A DNA stretch of 64,000 nt from Achatina immaculata. Its lineage: Eukaryota > Mollusca > Gastropoda > Stylommatophora > Achatinidae. A program made the position numbers and the translations under genes. Location of the stretch: positions 46,878,751-46,942,750 of the forward strand of contig CM019693.1 of the NCBI GenBank assembly GCA_009760885.1. The letters run 5' to 3'. This document shows positions 11,988 through 23,489 of this stretch, in pieces (position 1 is the first letter of the stretch; every line of letters starts with the position of its first letter). Below the pieces are notes generated by a model. It was not told the origin of the DNA and did not search any database. It worked only from the letters and a program-made list of their open reading frames with translations.

Positions 11988-12108
11988 TGATAACACAGAT
12001 GAACACCTGGCTCTACCTAGCAGCCACTGTAACTCACCTGCCACTCGCACCAGCAGTCTATCTAGGGGAAGCACACCCAGTCGTTTGTCTACAGATACAA
12101 CATCAAAG
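11988..12108 (+). CDS. penultimate coding exon of an unidentified host gene
   Basis: A splice acceptor (GCTGTTGTTTCCCAG) precedes and a strong donor (AAG/GTATGT) follows a 121-base open segment: one base finishing a codon, then 40 codons ending in phase 0. The peptide is Ser/Thr-rich and probably disordered (CNSPATRTSSLSRGSTPS, then RLSTDTTSK). The next exon at 15079 begins in the same phase, and an intron of ~3 kb separates them. I do not recognise the family; a Ser-rich linker before a short C-terminal helix suggests a scaffold or coiled-coil protein tail. Upstream exons were not identified and may lie outside the window. Confidence 0.7.
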
Positions 12109-12309
12109 GTATGTACATCACTATCATCATAAGTATACTTATGTCTACAAATATAGTGTAATTGGTATATACAACACTGTCATTACTAGTATACTTTGTC
12201 TACAAAAAGTGTCATTTTTATACATATCACTGTCATTACTAGTAAACTTATGACTGCAGACACAGCAGTGGCATACACATCACTTGTCACAGTCATACCT
12301 CTGCTGTTG
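12109..12309. repeat. degenerate ~58-bp repeat just after the donor site
   Basis: ACATCACTGTCATTACTAGTATACTT-like phrases recur about every 58 bases, starting in the first bases of the intron. Confidence 0.55.
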
Positions 12310-14880
12310 TCCTCTTCTTTTATCATCATCATCAGGTGCCGTACCACTGGCGTTGGCTGTTAATCTTTCTCCAGAGTACACGATCCTTCGTGCAGGCCAT
12401 CAGCTCAGTTGGTGATCTTTCACACCATCCCGTCAAACTATCCAGTATTATTTCTCTTGGTCTTCCTCTTGATCTTCTTCCTTCTATTTTTCCTGTTGTT
12501 ATAATATTTTCAATGCCTCCACTGCATATCCTATGAAAGTACATTCTCTCTCTCTTATTTTTTTTAACAAGAATTTTTGTCTCTCCAGCTCTTCTCATAT
12601 ATCCTTCATTAGTTATTTTTGCTGTCCAGGGGATTCGCAACATTCTTCTAATAAACCACATTTCTGCTGCTTCCAATGATTTTTGTGCAGACCTGCCTTT
12701 TGTCCATGATTCACTTCCATATAACAAGATAGGTTCAATACAGCATTTTAGTACTCGTTTTCTAACATTCATTGATAAGGATGTGTTGGCTAATATGTTT
12801 CTCATTCTCTGAAATGCATTCTTTGCTTGACCTATTTTGTTCCTAATTTCTGTTCTGCATTTCCCATCTGAAGTTATTACTGCTCCAAGGTATTTGAATT
12901 TCTGTACCTGCTTTAGAATAGTTCCGTTTAATTTTATACTGCATGCTGGTGGATTCTGTTTCTTAGATATAACCATAGTCTCTGTCTTTTTGATGTTCAA
13001 AGTAAGGCCTTTCTGTTCACTTTCTTTGGCCACTTTATCCAAGAGATTTTGCAGGTCTTGTTGGTTCTCAGCTATCAGTACTGTGTCGTCAGCATACCGA
13101 AGGTTGTTAATATTGTATCCTCCAATTTTTATTCCTGGTTCTGTGATGATCATTCTTAGAATATTCTCGCTATACAGAGAAAAAAGGTCTGGAGATAGTA
13201 CATATCCTTGTCACACCCTTTGTTTTATAGGTTGATATTTTCCAGTTCTATTTTCAGCTCAGATTGCTGCAAGAAGGTCTTTGCCGTCTATATTGATGTC
13301 TTCAAGCATTTTAATAATTTCATTATGTTTCACCTTGTCGAATGCCTTGGTGTAATCAATGAAGCATAAGTAGAGATCTTTCTGTACTTCTAAAGCTCTT
13401 TCTGTTAGTGTTCGTAAAGCATAAATGGCATTGTGTGTTCCCTTTCCTTCAACAAATCCAAACTGTTCATCTGCTATTTCCATTTTTATCTTTTTCCTTG
13501 TTCTTCTCATAATTATTCTCAGAAGTAGCTTCATTATGTGATATGAGAGGCTGATAGTCCGGTGTTCATCACATTCCTTTGCACCTGGTGTCTTTGGTAG
13601 TGCTATAAACGTGGATTTAATCAGGTCACTGGGAATATAACCACTATTGTAAATGTCATTCAGTAACTTGGTTATTATTTGTATTCCTGTCTCCTCTAGT
13701 GCCTCTGTTTCTTCTATTGTTATATTATCAGGCCCAGTTGCTTATCGTTTCTTCATGTGTTTGATGGCATCTATGATTTTATCTTCAAGTATTGGTGGTC
13801 CATCACAGTTTTCAGTATCTGGTGTTAATTCTGGTCTTCCTCCTCCATATAGCTCACTGATGTACTCTGTCCACCTGTCCACAATGTCTTCTTTTCCCAT
13901 TAACATTTTACCTTCTTTTGATTTCAGGCATCCTGTGGTATATTTTGTTTTCCTGCCTGTGAGTTCACTAATTTGTTTGTGCATGTTTTTGCTGTCTTTA
14001 TTATGAGAGTCCTCTATCTGTCTGCACTGTTCATTTAACCACATTTCCTTTGCTTCTCTGCATTTGTGTCTTATTTCTTTATTTATCTTGCTATATTTTT
14101 CTTGGTTATTTTTACTCCTCCTCCTCTTGTCCATCAGTCCTTAGATGTCGTCTGTCATCCATTTATTTTTAGGGGCTTCTTTTTTCGGTGGTATTATCTC
14201 CTTAACAGTTTGGTGGATAAAATCTCTTAAGACTGCCCATTGTTCATCTATACTATTTATCTTTGGTATTGCATTGTATCTATTTGTTATAATAACTCTG
14301 TACTGTTCTTGCAGTTTTTGGTCATTTTTAAGGAATTCTATATTGAGATTGATGTTTCTCACTTTTCTGCATACTTTCTTTAGCTTTATTCTAATTTTTC
14401 CACAGAGTGGGTCGTGGTCACTATTGCAGTCAGCTCCTGGCATGGTTTTTGTTGTCGATAATGTATTCCTGTTTGTTGATTAATACGTAGTCTACCTGGT
14501 TAAAAGTCTTTTTGTCTGGGCTGCACCACGTTGCCAGTCTTCGGGGATGTTGTTTAAACCAGGTGTTTCCTACAACCATGCTGTGTATTCTTGCTCATTC
14601 AATTAATTTATAACCTCTGTCATTCCTCACCCCCAGTCCATAGTCACCAACGATGTCTGAAGTTCTTCCTTTACCAACTTTGGCATTAAAGTCTCCCATG
14701 ACTGTAGTAACTTCTTGTGACTTTGTGTGTTTCAGGGCTGTCTCTGTGTCATTATAAAATAGCTGTACATCTTCCTCAGAACTTTCAGATGTTGGAGCAT
14801 ACACTTGTATAATATTTATGTTTATTGGTTGTCCTTTCAGTTGGGCTAGCAGGACTCGGTCCGAGATGTTCAGATATTAT
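12310..14880 (-). pseudogene. RTE-A retrotransposon, nearly full length, antisense in a host intron
   Basis: Minus strand, 5' to 3': endonuclease remnant (14804-14595, VMGDFNAKVGKGRTS), linker (14443-13742, SDHDPLCGKIRIKLKK), RT fingers and palm (13534-13259, [17 protein letters not shown] with motif A Asp), then 13153-12332 with [14 protein letters not shown] (intact YADD), [11 protein letters not shown] and the C-terminal region ending GRPREIILDSL. The 3' end is a short CAT/ATG repeat (12318-12333), typical of RTE tails. Stops and frameshifts separate the blocks, and the EN N-terminus is cut off at 14880. Very similar to 51608-54400. It lies inside the last intron of host gene 1, opposite to transcription. 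Confidence 0.9.
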
Positions 14881-14924
14881 ACATTCATCCTTGCTTTTTT
14901 TTTATGCCAACATCAAACATTTGC

Positions 14925-15063
14925 TAGTGTCATCTTGTCATGATAAAACATCTGCCAGTGTCATCTTGTCATGATAAAACATCTGCCAGTGTCATCTTGT
15001 CATGATAAAACATCTGCCAGTGTCATCTTGTCATGATAAAATATCTGCCAGTGTCATCTTTTC
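14925..15063. repeat. 31-bp tandem repeat, about 4.5 copies
   Basis: The unit AACATCTGCCAGTGTCATCT followed by TGTCATGATAA recurs with almost no change, ending a few bases before the polypyrimidine tract of the next exon. Because it lies within 20-150 bases of the acceptor, copy number could move the branch point region relative to the exon. Confidence 0.93.
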
Positions 15064-15078
15064 TTTACTTCTGTCCAG

Positions 15079-15165
15079 GATCTGATGAATAAAGTGAGAG
15101 CCATGTTGAAGAAAAGTCGAGAGATTATCCTCAAGGAAGATGGACATTTCCTGGATGATACTTAA
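15079..15165 (+). CDS. terminal coding exon of the unidentified host gene
   Basis: Acceptor TTACTTCTGTCCAG precedes 28 codons and a TAA stop, in phase with the exon ending at 12108. The peptide DLMNKVRAMLKKSREIILK is a charged amphipathic helix, ending GHFLDDT. The combination of Ser-rich linker plus short helix at the C-terminus is seen in several coiled-coil scaffold proteins, but no family could be assigned. Confidence in it being an exon rests on matching phases, good splice sites and the polyadenylation signal downstream. Confidence 0.72.
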   Translation, partial: DLMNKVRAMLKKSREIILKEDGHFLDDT

Positions 15166-15455
15166 TATTTTATACACAAATGTGTGTGTTGATATCTGTT
15201 GTCTCTTTTATTCTTTCTGTTACTGAGCGAGCGTGCCTCTCTCACTAATCTTCCCTCTCCTAATATATGTGGCCTGAGAGACTAATGTGCAGCTACAAGA
15301 TGTCACTGCCAATGCTGTATGGCTGGCAGACTCTGACTGTCACTGTTTGGAAGGTAAATGAGCTGGATGGTGAGCAAACTTTTATTATGGAATGTTGTTG
15401 TCTCTGATATGAGAATATATTTGCTTGTAATAAATTTCTTCAACAAGTTTGGTTT
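15166..15455 (+). other. 3' untranslated region of host gene 1
   Basis: Runs from the stop codon to just past the AATAAA signal at 15429-15434. The cleavage site should be within about 10-25 bases after the signal. Confidence 0.6.
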
Positions 15456-15475
15456 TGTGTGGGTGTGCGTGGTTA
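15429..15475 (+). terminator. polyadenylation signal plus GT-rich downstream element
   Basis: AATAAA at 15429 is followed, 15-40 bases later, by GGTTTTGTGTGGGTGTGCGT, the expected order for a cleavage/polyadenylation site ending host gene 1. Confidence 0.75.
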
Positions 15476-15483
15476 TTTTTACA

Positions 15484-16425
15484 ACAGAATAAGATGGATG
15501 TTGATGACACAAGTGTGGATATGATTGATGTTAGTAACACAACATATGGTGGATATGATTGATGTTAGTAACACAACATATGGTGGATATGATTGATGTT
15601 AGTAACACAACATATGGTGGATATGATTGATGTTAGTAACACAACATGTGGTGAATATGATTGATGTTAGTAACACAGCATGTGGTGATATGATGAGTGT
15701 TGGTGACATAAGCGATGATGGATATTATGAATGTTGGTGACACAAGCAATGATGGATATTATGAATGTTGGTGACACAAATGATGATGGATATGGTGAGT
15801 GTTGGTGACACAAACGATGATGGATATTATGTGTGTTGGAGAAACAAACGATGATGGATATGGTGAGTGTTGGAGACACAAATGATGATGGATATTATGC
15901 ATGTTGGAGACACAAACGATGATGGATATTATGAGTGTTGGTGACACAAGCGATGATGGATATGGTGAGTGTTGGTGACATAGGTGATGATGGGTATGGT
16001 GAGTGTTGGTGACACAGGTGATGATGGGTATGATGAGTGTTAATGACATAGGTGATGATGGGTATGATGAGTGTTAGTGACATAGGTGATGATGGGTATG
16101 ATGAGTGTTGGTGACACAGGTGATGATGGGTATGATGAGTGTTGGTGACATAGGTGATGATGGGTATGGTGAGTGTTGGTGACACAGGTGATGATGGGTA
16201 TGGTGAGTGTTGGTGACACAAGCGATGATGGGTATGATGAGTGTTGGTGACACAGGTGATGATGGGTATGATGAGTGTTGGTGACACAGGTGATGATGGG
16301 TATGATGAGTGTTGGTGACACAGGTGATGATGGATATGGTAAGTGTTGGAGACATAGGTGATGATGGGTATGATGAGTGTTGGTGACACAGGTGATGATG
16401 GGTATGATGAGTGTTAGTTGATGGA
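15484..16425. repeat. 34-bp minisatellite, about 27 copies
   Basis: Early units read GATATGATTGATGTTAGTAA plus CACAACATATGGTG. Later ones read GATGATGGGTATGATGAGTG plus TTGGTGACACAGGT. The period stays 34 bases. Because 34 is not a multiple of three, long open frames in all minus-strand phases (His/Thr/Pro/Ser-rich) are by-products of the repeat and not genes. Confidence 0.96.
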
Positions 16426-16504
16426 TATGAAAGAAGAGAAGTGATGACTGTGGTAAAACTGGTTCCAGTGATGAGGCTAGACAGAAGTGTATGGTTTTAC
16501 ACAA

Positions 16505-16620
16505 AGATGGAAAGAATGATGGGAAATGGGCAAGAATGAGAGTAAAGAAAGAATGATGGGAAATTGGCAAGAATGAGAGCAAAGAAAGAATGATGGAAAT
16601 GGGCAAGAATGAGAGTAAGA
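16505..16620. repeat. 36-bp tandem repeat, three copies
   Basis: Units of AAAGAATGATGGGAAATGGG plus CAAGAATGAGAGTA occur three times. The left edge of the 2.18 kb duplication lies inside it, so it may have provided homology for the duplication. Confidence 0.8.
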
Positions 16621-17290
16621 TGACCACATATAAATGAACATACAACAACCCAGTATTTCACAAAAACCTTTTCCAAGGATCACATACAACAGATAAAAAA
16701 AATCTAGATGAAACTTTAATACTTAGCTTTTTTTTGTATCCTCTTTGTATGAAAAAAGGACACAAAATGTGCCCAGATGGATGTAGGTAAGCACCAAGTG
16801 GAAGCAAGCAATTGGGTGAGAAATGAGGTAAAGGGAGAATGATAAAAGGGTACTATAAACTAACATGGTATTATGTGTCATATGGTCCCAGCTTGCTCTC
16901 ATCAGATACCTTTGGCCTAAACAAAAGTTGCACAGATGAGAGATGATAAAAGTGGGAAGATAGTATGAGGAGGGATGAATGAAGGTTCAGAAAGAGTAGA
17001 GAACACCAAGAGGATAAGATTGCTCACTTAGGATGCCTAGACAAGGAAGCCATCAAAGCCTTGCATCAGCTAGAGAAGAAGAATAGAAAAGGTTGGAAAA
17101 CTAACCTTAAAGCACCTGGGGCAAGAAAGAAAGTGCAATGAAATGTGAGGGGCTAAGACAAGAAAGTTGGGCATGAACAGCAGAAGTATAAAGAGCTAGA
17201 AACAAGGTGGAAATCTGAAGCAGTTTAAAGAAAGCTGAATTCCAGTTTAGTAGATACAGCCAGTCTGGAGAATAAGTATAACACATGATA
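16600..17290 (-). mobile_element. Penelope-like element 3' end (family 3), duplicated copy 1
   Basis: On the minus strand at 17290-17243 the sequence codes for LILQTGCIY-stop-TGI, matching the C-terminus LIFQTGCLHPAGI of the complete PLE GIY-YIG proteins at 35.8 and 39.2 kb. The rest is 3'UTR, ending at about 16640 with a diverged tail motif (GGAAAAGGTTTTTGTGAAA). A 31-base segment at 17030-17060 is the single-copy counterpart of the 32-bp minisatellite at 20.9-23.5 kb. Confidence 0.7.
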
Positions 17291-17662
17291 GTCTGTTATA
17301 TTGTTGTAATATTGTAGAAGTGATCTTCATTTAATACTGTTGTAGTCTTTATTGTTCTTTTATATGATTGTTAGGTTGGCTTTCTCTCACCTATCTTTTG
17401 GGCTGTGGCCATGACATTTGATACTCCTTCTCACTTTTAAGTTATTAATACACATTCTTCCTTTTTTTGTTAATTTCAACATTTCAGAATGTCACTACAT
17501 GTGGTACCATATGGTTCACCACAAGACTGAAATCTTGACACACAAAATCACCATAGAATTCAGATGGTTTGTTTTTGAATCAAAATATAGTTCACTTTTA
17601 TTACTCATCAAATGAAACTCATAAGTATCAACTTAAGGCATCTCTGAAAGCATTTTACACAA

Positions 17663-17896
17663 TCAAATCTTCTGCATTCCTTGCACAGTACTAATAATGA
17701 CTTTTCTAACTTGAAGCACATCTTCTGTCTGTCCTAAACTACTTCTGGTTCTAAACTGATCTCTTGTATATCTATTGGCTCCACTTGTCAATCTGTTCTG
17801 TCTGTTGTTGCTCTCCAATTTGTCTTTATGTTCTTTTTGTCCATCTCTGTATTCTCCTATGTTCCCCTTTTCAAAATTTGTCTGCCTGGATATCAT
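17663..17896 (-). pseudogene. possible LTR-retrotransposon gag fragment, copy 1
   Basis: A hydrophilic Arg/Asn/Gln-rich frame (KDKLESNNRQNRLTSGANRY). In copy 2 it runs into CKECRRFDTLETLC, which has the C-X2-C-X4-X-X4-C spacing of a gag zinc knuckle with Thr where His is expected. In copy 1 the same place carries a small indel that changes the frame to VQGMQKI. The link to gag is inference from spacing only; nothing else of an LTR element was found here. Confidence 0.3.
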
Positions 17897-17899
17897 ATG

Positions 17900-18757
17900 T
17901 ACACCTCAAGATCGTTTCTTTTGGTCAGCTTGTTGACTACATATTGACCAGATTTTAGGATGTCGGTCTACTCCCTTTGATCATTCTATTGGTCCGCTGG
18001 ACCGTTCATGGTGTGAATTGCATCTTAAGATTAGCAAATATGCCTCACCTGTCAGTAAGTCTGTTGTGTCAAATCCGTCTATTCAGTTTTCTCCCGTGGG
18101 TAAACGCTTCTTATGAAGTATCGGGTGTTTGCGATACCTGATGGGGATTATCCCAATTTATCAGTTTACACAGTGTCCATCTGTCTGTCTCCATATGTAC
18201 TATTGTTATCTGAGTAAATCCTCCTAGTTCGTATTCTGGGTGTTTCCTTAATGTGTCCTATATTATCAGCGTCACATCCTGTCATTATCATAAACTTGCT
18301 ACTAATACCGTGGAACTGTTCCTCTCCCACCAGTTCTCAAATTTTCCATCGTTTCTTACCTACTTTCTGCTTATCAATAATAATCATAATTATAATAAAA
18401 ATGCTAATAATAATAATATCCTAATATACAAGGCTATAATAATATTGCTGTCACTTTGTTACATAAGGGCAGCTCCAGAGTTTTCCAAGATCATTCATCA
18501 GAAGAGCGGGAGCCGATTGAAGTGACAGGAGTGCCCCATTTACCTTGACAGAAGTGCTTGGTAATCGGTGTCAGTGCCATCTTGTATGTTTCTTTCAGAT
18601 GGTCAAACAGTTACCTTTAACTACTTTAGATTTCCACTTTGTTGCTACCTCTCTGTTTCTGCTATTCATGCCAAATTTCTTGTCTTATCCCCACTTGCTT
18701 TCCTGTATTTTTTTCTTTCTTGCCACAGGTGATTTAAGGTTAATTTTCTATCCTTCA
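17900..18757. other. unassigned part of the duplicated unit
   Basis: No recognised protein in either direction. It includes an AAT-rich stretch (18378-18425) and a string of short frames that are only present because the unit is duplicated. Confidence 0.4.
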
Positions 18758-18780
18758 GAGCAAAGAAAGAATGATGGAAA

Positions 18781-19463
18781 TGGGCAAGAATGAGAGTAAG
18801 ATGACCACATATAAATGAACATACAACAACCCAGTATTTCACAAAAACCTTTTCCAAGGATCACATACAACAGATAAAAAAAATCTAGATGAAACTTTAA
18901 TACTTAGCTTTTTTTTTGTATCCTCTTTGTATGAAAAAAGGACACAAAATGTGCCCAGATGGATGTAGGTAAGCACCAAGTGGAAGCAAGCAATTGGGTG
19001 AGAAATGAGGTAAAGGGAGAATGATAAAAGGGTACTATAAACTAACATGGTATTATGTGTCATATGGTCCCAGCTTGCTCTCATCAGATACCTTTGGCCT
19101 AAACAGAAGTTGCACAGATGAGAGATGATAAAAGTGGGAAGATAGTATGAGGAGGGATGAATGAAGGTTCAGAAAGAGTAGAGAACACCAAGAGGATAAG
19201 ATTGCTCACTTAGGATGCCTAGACAAGGAAGCCATCAAAGCCTTGCATCAGCTAGAGAAGAAGAATAGAAAAGGTTGGAAAACTAACCTTAAAGCACCTG
19301 GGGCAAGAAAGAAAGTGCAATGAAATGTGAGGGGCTAAGACAAGAAAGTTGGGCATGAACAGCAGAAGTATAAAGAGCTAGAAACAAGGTGGAAATCTGA
19401 AGCAGTTTAAAGAAAGCTGAATTCCAGTTTAGTAGATACAGCCAGTCTGGAGAATAAGTATAA
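18781..19463 (-). mobile_element. Penelope-like element 3' end (family 3), duplicated copy 2
   Basis: Same content as 16600-17290: C-terminal remnant of the GIY-YIG protein, 3'UTR with the single minisatellite seed unit (about 19211-19241), and the degenerate tail. It is copied as part of the large duplication and not an independent insertion. Confidence 0.7.
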
Positions 19464-19814
19464 CACATGATAGTCTGTTATATTGTTGTAATATTGTAGA
19501 AGTGATCTTCATTTAATACTGTTGTAGTCTTTATTGTTCTTTTATATGATTGTTAGGTTGGCTTTCTCTCACTTATCTTTTGGGCTGTGGCCATGACATT
19601 TGATACTCCTTCTCACTTTTAAGTTATTAATACACATTCTTCCTTTTTTTGTTCATTTCAACATTTCAGAATGTCACTACATGTGGTACCATATGGTTCA
19701 CCACAAGACTGAAATCTTGACACACAAAATCACCATAGAATTCAGATGGTTTGTTTTTGAATCAAAATATAGTTCACTTTTATTACTCATCAAATGAAAC
19801 TCATAAGTATCAAC

Positions 19815-20069
19815 TTAAGGCATCTCTGAAAGCATTTTACACAAAGTTTCCAAAGTATCAAATCTTCTGCATTCCTTGCACAGTTGAAGCACATCTTCTG
19901 TCTGTCCTAAACTACTTCTGGTTCTAAACTGATCTCTTGTATATCTATTGGCTCCACTTGTCAATCTGTTCTGTCTGTTGTTGCTCTCCAATTTGTCTTT
20001 ATGTTCTTTTTGTCCATCTCTGTATTCTCCTATGTTCCCCTTTTCAAAATTTGTCTGCCTGGATATCAT
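19815..20069 (-). pseudogene. possible gag-like fragment with degenerate zinc knuckle, copy 2
   Basis: An 84-codon frame: Arg/Asn-rich first part, then VLQLCKECRRFDTLETLCKM. The Cys spacing (C-X2-C-X9-C) fits a retroviral-type zinc knuckle whose His has become Thr. Low confidence; alternatives are a chance Cys pattern in an untranslated transposon segment. Confidence 0.3.
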
Positions 20070-20930
20070 ATGTACACCTCAAGATCGTTTCTTTTGGTCA
20101 GCTTGTTGACTACATATTGACCAGATTTTAGGATGTCGGTCTACTCCCTTTGATCATTCTATTGGTCCACTGGACCGTTCATGGTGTGAATTGCATCTTA
20201 AGATTAGCAAATATGCCTCACCTGTCAGTAAGTCTGTTGTGTCAAATCCGTCTATTCAGTTTTCTCCCGTGGGTAAACGCTTCTTATGAAGTATCGGGTG
20301 TTTGCGATACCTGATGGGGATTATCCCAATTTATCAGTTTACACAGTGTCCATCTGTCTGTCTCCATATGTACTATTGTTATCTGAGTAAATCCTCCTAG
20401 TTCGTATTCTGGGTGTTTCCTTAATGTGTCCTATATTATCAGCGTCACATCCTGTCATTATCATAAACTTGCTACTAATACCGTGGAACTGTTCCTCTCC
20501 CACCAGTTCTCAAATTTTCCATCGTTTCTTACCTACTTTCTGCTTATCAATAATAATCATAATTATAATAAAAATGCTAATAATAATAATATCCTAATAT
20601 ACAAGGCTATAATAATATTGCTGTCACTTTGTTACATAAGGGCAGCTCCAGAGTTTTCCAAGATCATTCATCAGAAGAGCGGGAGCCGATTGAAGTGACA
20701 GGAGTGCCCCATTTACCTTGACAGAAGTGCTTGGTAATCGGTGTCAGTGCCATCTTGTATGTTTCTTTCAGATGGTCAAACAGTTACCTTTAACTACTTT
20801 AGATTTCCACTTTGTTGCTACCTCTCTGTTTCTGCTATTCATGCCAAATTTCTTGTCTTATCCCCACTTGCTTTCCTGTATTTTTTTCTTTCTTGCCACA
20901 GGTGATTTAAGGTTAATTTTCTATCCTTCA

Positions 20931-23489
20931 TCTCTAGCTGTAGAAGGCTTTGATAGTTTCATTGTCTAGGCATCCTAAACTTTGATAGCTTCCTTGTCTA
21001 GGCATCCTAAGCTTTGATAGTTTCCTTGTCTAGGCATCCTAAGCTTTGACAGATTCCTTGTCTGTGTGTCCTAAGCCTTGATAGTTTCCTTGTCTGTGTG
21101 TCCTAAGCCTTGATAGTTTCCTTGTCTGTGTGTCCTAAGCCTTGATAGCTTCCTTGTCTGTGTGTCCTAAGCCTTGATAGATTCCTTGTCTGTGTGTCCT
21201 AAGCCTTGATAGCTTCCTTGTCTGTGTGTCCTAAGCCTTGATAGCTTCCTTGTCTGTGTGTCCTAAGCCTTGATAGCTTCCTTGTCTGTGTGTCCTAAGC
21301 CTTGATAGTTTCCTTGTCTGTGTGTCCTAAGCCTTGATAGCTTCCTTGTCTGTGTGTCCTAAGCCTTGATAGCTTCCTTGTCTGTGTGTCCTAAGCCTTG
21401 ATAGCTTCCTTGTCTGTGTGTCCTAAGCCTTGATAGTTTCCTTGTCTGTGTCCTAAGCTTTGATAGCTTCCTTGTCTGTGTGTCCTAAGCCTTGATAGAT
21501 TCCTTGTCTGTGTGTCCTAAACCTTGATAGTTTCCTTGTCTGTGTGTCCTAAGCCTTGATAGTTTCCTTGTCTGTGTGTCCTAAGCTTTGATAGCTTCCT
21601 TGTCTGTGTGTCCTAAGCTTTGATAGCTTCCTTGTCTAGGCATCCTAAGCTTTGATAGATTCCCTGTCTAGGCATCGTAAGCTTTGATAGCTTCCTTGTC
21701 TAGGCATCCTAAACTTTGATAGCTTCCCTGTCTGTGTGTCCTAAGCCATGATAGCTTTCTTGTCTAGGCATCCTAAGCTTTGATAGCTTTCTTGTCTAGG
21801 CATCCTAAGCTTTGATAGCTTCCTTGTCTAGGCATCCTAAGTTTTGATAGCTTCCGTGTCTAGACATCCTAAGCTGTGATAGCTTTCTTGTCTAGGCATC
21901 CTAAGCTTTGATAGCTTTCTTGTCTGTGTGTCCTAAACTTTGATAGCTTCCTTGTCTGTGTGTCCTGAGCCTTTATAGCTTTCATGTCTAGGCATCCTAA
22001 GCTTTGATAGCTTTCTTGCATAGGCATCCTAAGCTTTGATAGCTTCCTTGTCTGTGTGTCCTAAACTTTGATAGCTTTCTTGTCTGTGTGTCCTAAGCCT
22101 TGATAGCTTCCTTGTCTGTGTGTCCTAAGCCTTGATAGCTTCCTTGTCTGTGTGTCCTAAGCCTTGATAGCTTCCTTGTCTGTGTGTCCTAAGCCTTGAT
22201 AGTTTCCTTGTCTGTGTGTCCTAAGCCTTGATAGCTTCCTTGTCTGTGTGTCCTAAGCCTTGATAGCTTCCTTGTCTGTGTGTCCTAAGCCTTGATAGCT
22301 TCCTTGTCTGTGTGTCCTAAGCCTTGATAGTTTCCTTGTCTGTGTCCTAAGCTTGATAGCTTCCTTGTCTGTGTGTCCTAAGCCTTGATAGATTCCTTGT
22401 CTGTGTGTCCTAAACCTTGATAGTTTCCTTGTCTGTGTGTCCTAAGCCTTGATAGTTTCCTTGTCTGTGTGTCCTAAGCTTTGATAGCTTCCTTGTCTGT
22501 GTGTCCTAAGCTTTGATAGCTTCCTTGTCTAGGCATCGTAAGCTTTGATAGCTTCCTTGTCTAGGCATCGTAAGCTTTGATAGCTTCCTTGTCTAGGCAT
22601 CCTAAACTTTGATAGCTTCCCTGTCTGTGTGTCCTAAGCCATGATAGCTTTCTTGTCTAGGCATCCTAAGCTTTGATAGCTTTCTTGTCTAGGCATCCTA
22701 AGCTTTGATAGCTTCCTTGTCTAGGCATCCTAAGTTTTGATAGCTTCCGTGTCTAGACATCCTAAGCTGTGATAGCTTTCTTGTCTAGGCATCCTAAGCT
22801 TTGATAGCTTTCTTGTCTGTGTGTCCTAAACTTTGATAGCTTCCTTGTCTGTGTGTCCTGAGCCTTTATAGCTTTCATGTCTAGGCATCCTAAGCTTTGA
22901 TAGCTTTCTTGCATAGGCATCCTAAGCTTTGATAGCTTCCTTGTCTGTGTGTCCTAAACTTTGATAGCTTTCTTGTCTAGGCATCCTAAACTTTGATAGC
23001 TTCCTTGTCTAGGCATCCTAAACTTTGATAGTTTCCTTGTCTAGGCATCCTAAGCTTTGATAGCTTCCTTGTCTAGGCATCCTAAGCTTTGATAGCTTTC
23101 TTATCTAGGCATCCTAAGCTTTGATAACTTTCTTATCTAGGCATCCTAAGCTTTGATAGCTTCCTTGTCTAGGCATCCTAAGCTTTGATAGCTTCCTTGT
23201 CTAGGCATCCTAAACTTTCATAGCTTCCTTGTCTAGGCATCCTAAACTTTCATAGCTTCCTTGTCTAGGCATCCTAAGCTTTGATAGCTTCCTTGTCTAG
23301 GCATCCTAAGCATTGATAGCTTCCTTGTCTAGGCATCCTAAACTTTCATAGCTTCCTTGTCTAGGCATCCTAAACTTTCATAGCTTCCTTGTCTAGGAAT
23401 CCTAAGCTTTGATAGCTTCCTTGTCTAGGCATCCTAAGCTTTGATAGCTTCCTTGTCTAGGCATCCTAAGCTTTGATAGCTTCCTAAGT
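20931..23489. repeat. 32-bp minisatellite, about 79 copies, grown inside a PLE 3'UTR
   Basis: Two unit types alternate in blocks: TGATAGCTTCCTTGTCTAGG + CATCCTAAGCTT and TGATAGCTTCCTTGTCTGTG + TGTCCTAAGCCT. A segment of roughly 890 bases is itself repeated: distinctive variants such as TCTAGACATCC and TTGCATAGGCATCC at 21870-22025 recur at about 22755-22920. The left flank (CTCTAGCTGTAGAAGGCTTT) and right flank (CTAAGTGAGCATTCATATCC) match, in reverse orientation, the two sides of a single seed unit at 17030-17060. Confidence 0.97.

Larger units (their letters stand above)
16577..18757. repeat. 2.18-kb tandem duplication, copy 1
   Basis: The whole segment is repeated immediately to the right (18758-20930) with only scattered differences by eye: single bases (for example 16944 A/G, 17391 C/T, 17471 A/C, 17997 G/A), one A-run length change, and two small indels around 17680-17715. 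Content: a minus-strand PLE 3' end (16590-17290), a possible gag-like open frame (17663-17896) and unassigned sequence. The left breakpoint begins with GAGCAAAGAAAGAATGATGG. Confidence 0.97.
18758..20930. repeat. 2.18-kb tandem duplication, copy 2
   Basis: Repeats 16577-18757. Compared with copy 1 it keeps AAGTTTCCAAAGTAT near 19845 and lacks a 21-base stretch found at 17689-17709, so each copy has lost a different piece. The right edge lies at CTATCCTTCA, after which the sequence continues into the flank of the 32-bp minisatellite. Copy 1 jumps at the same point to the start of the next unit, which marks the duplication junction precisely. Confidence 0.97.

Noticed and set aside
15667..16648. 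Long His/Ser/Pro-rich minus-strand frames
   Set aside because: They are created by the 34-bp minisatellite; all three frames stay open and repeat the same peptide phases.
18253..20698. Identical 90-codon frames in each duplicated unit (MSYIISVTSC type)
   Set aside because: Their only support is that the DNA is duplicated; the peptide has no recognisable family and AAT repeats run through it.
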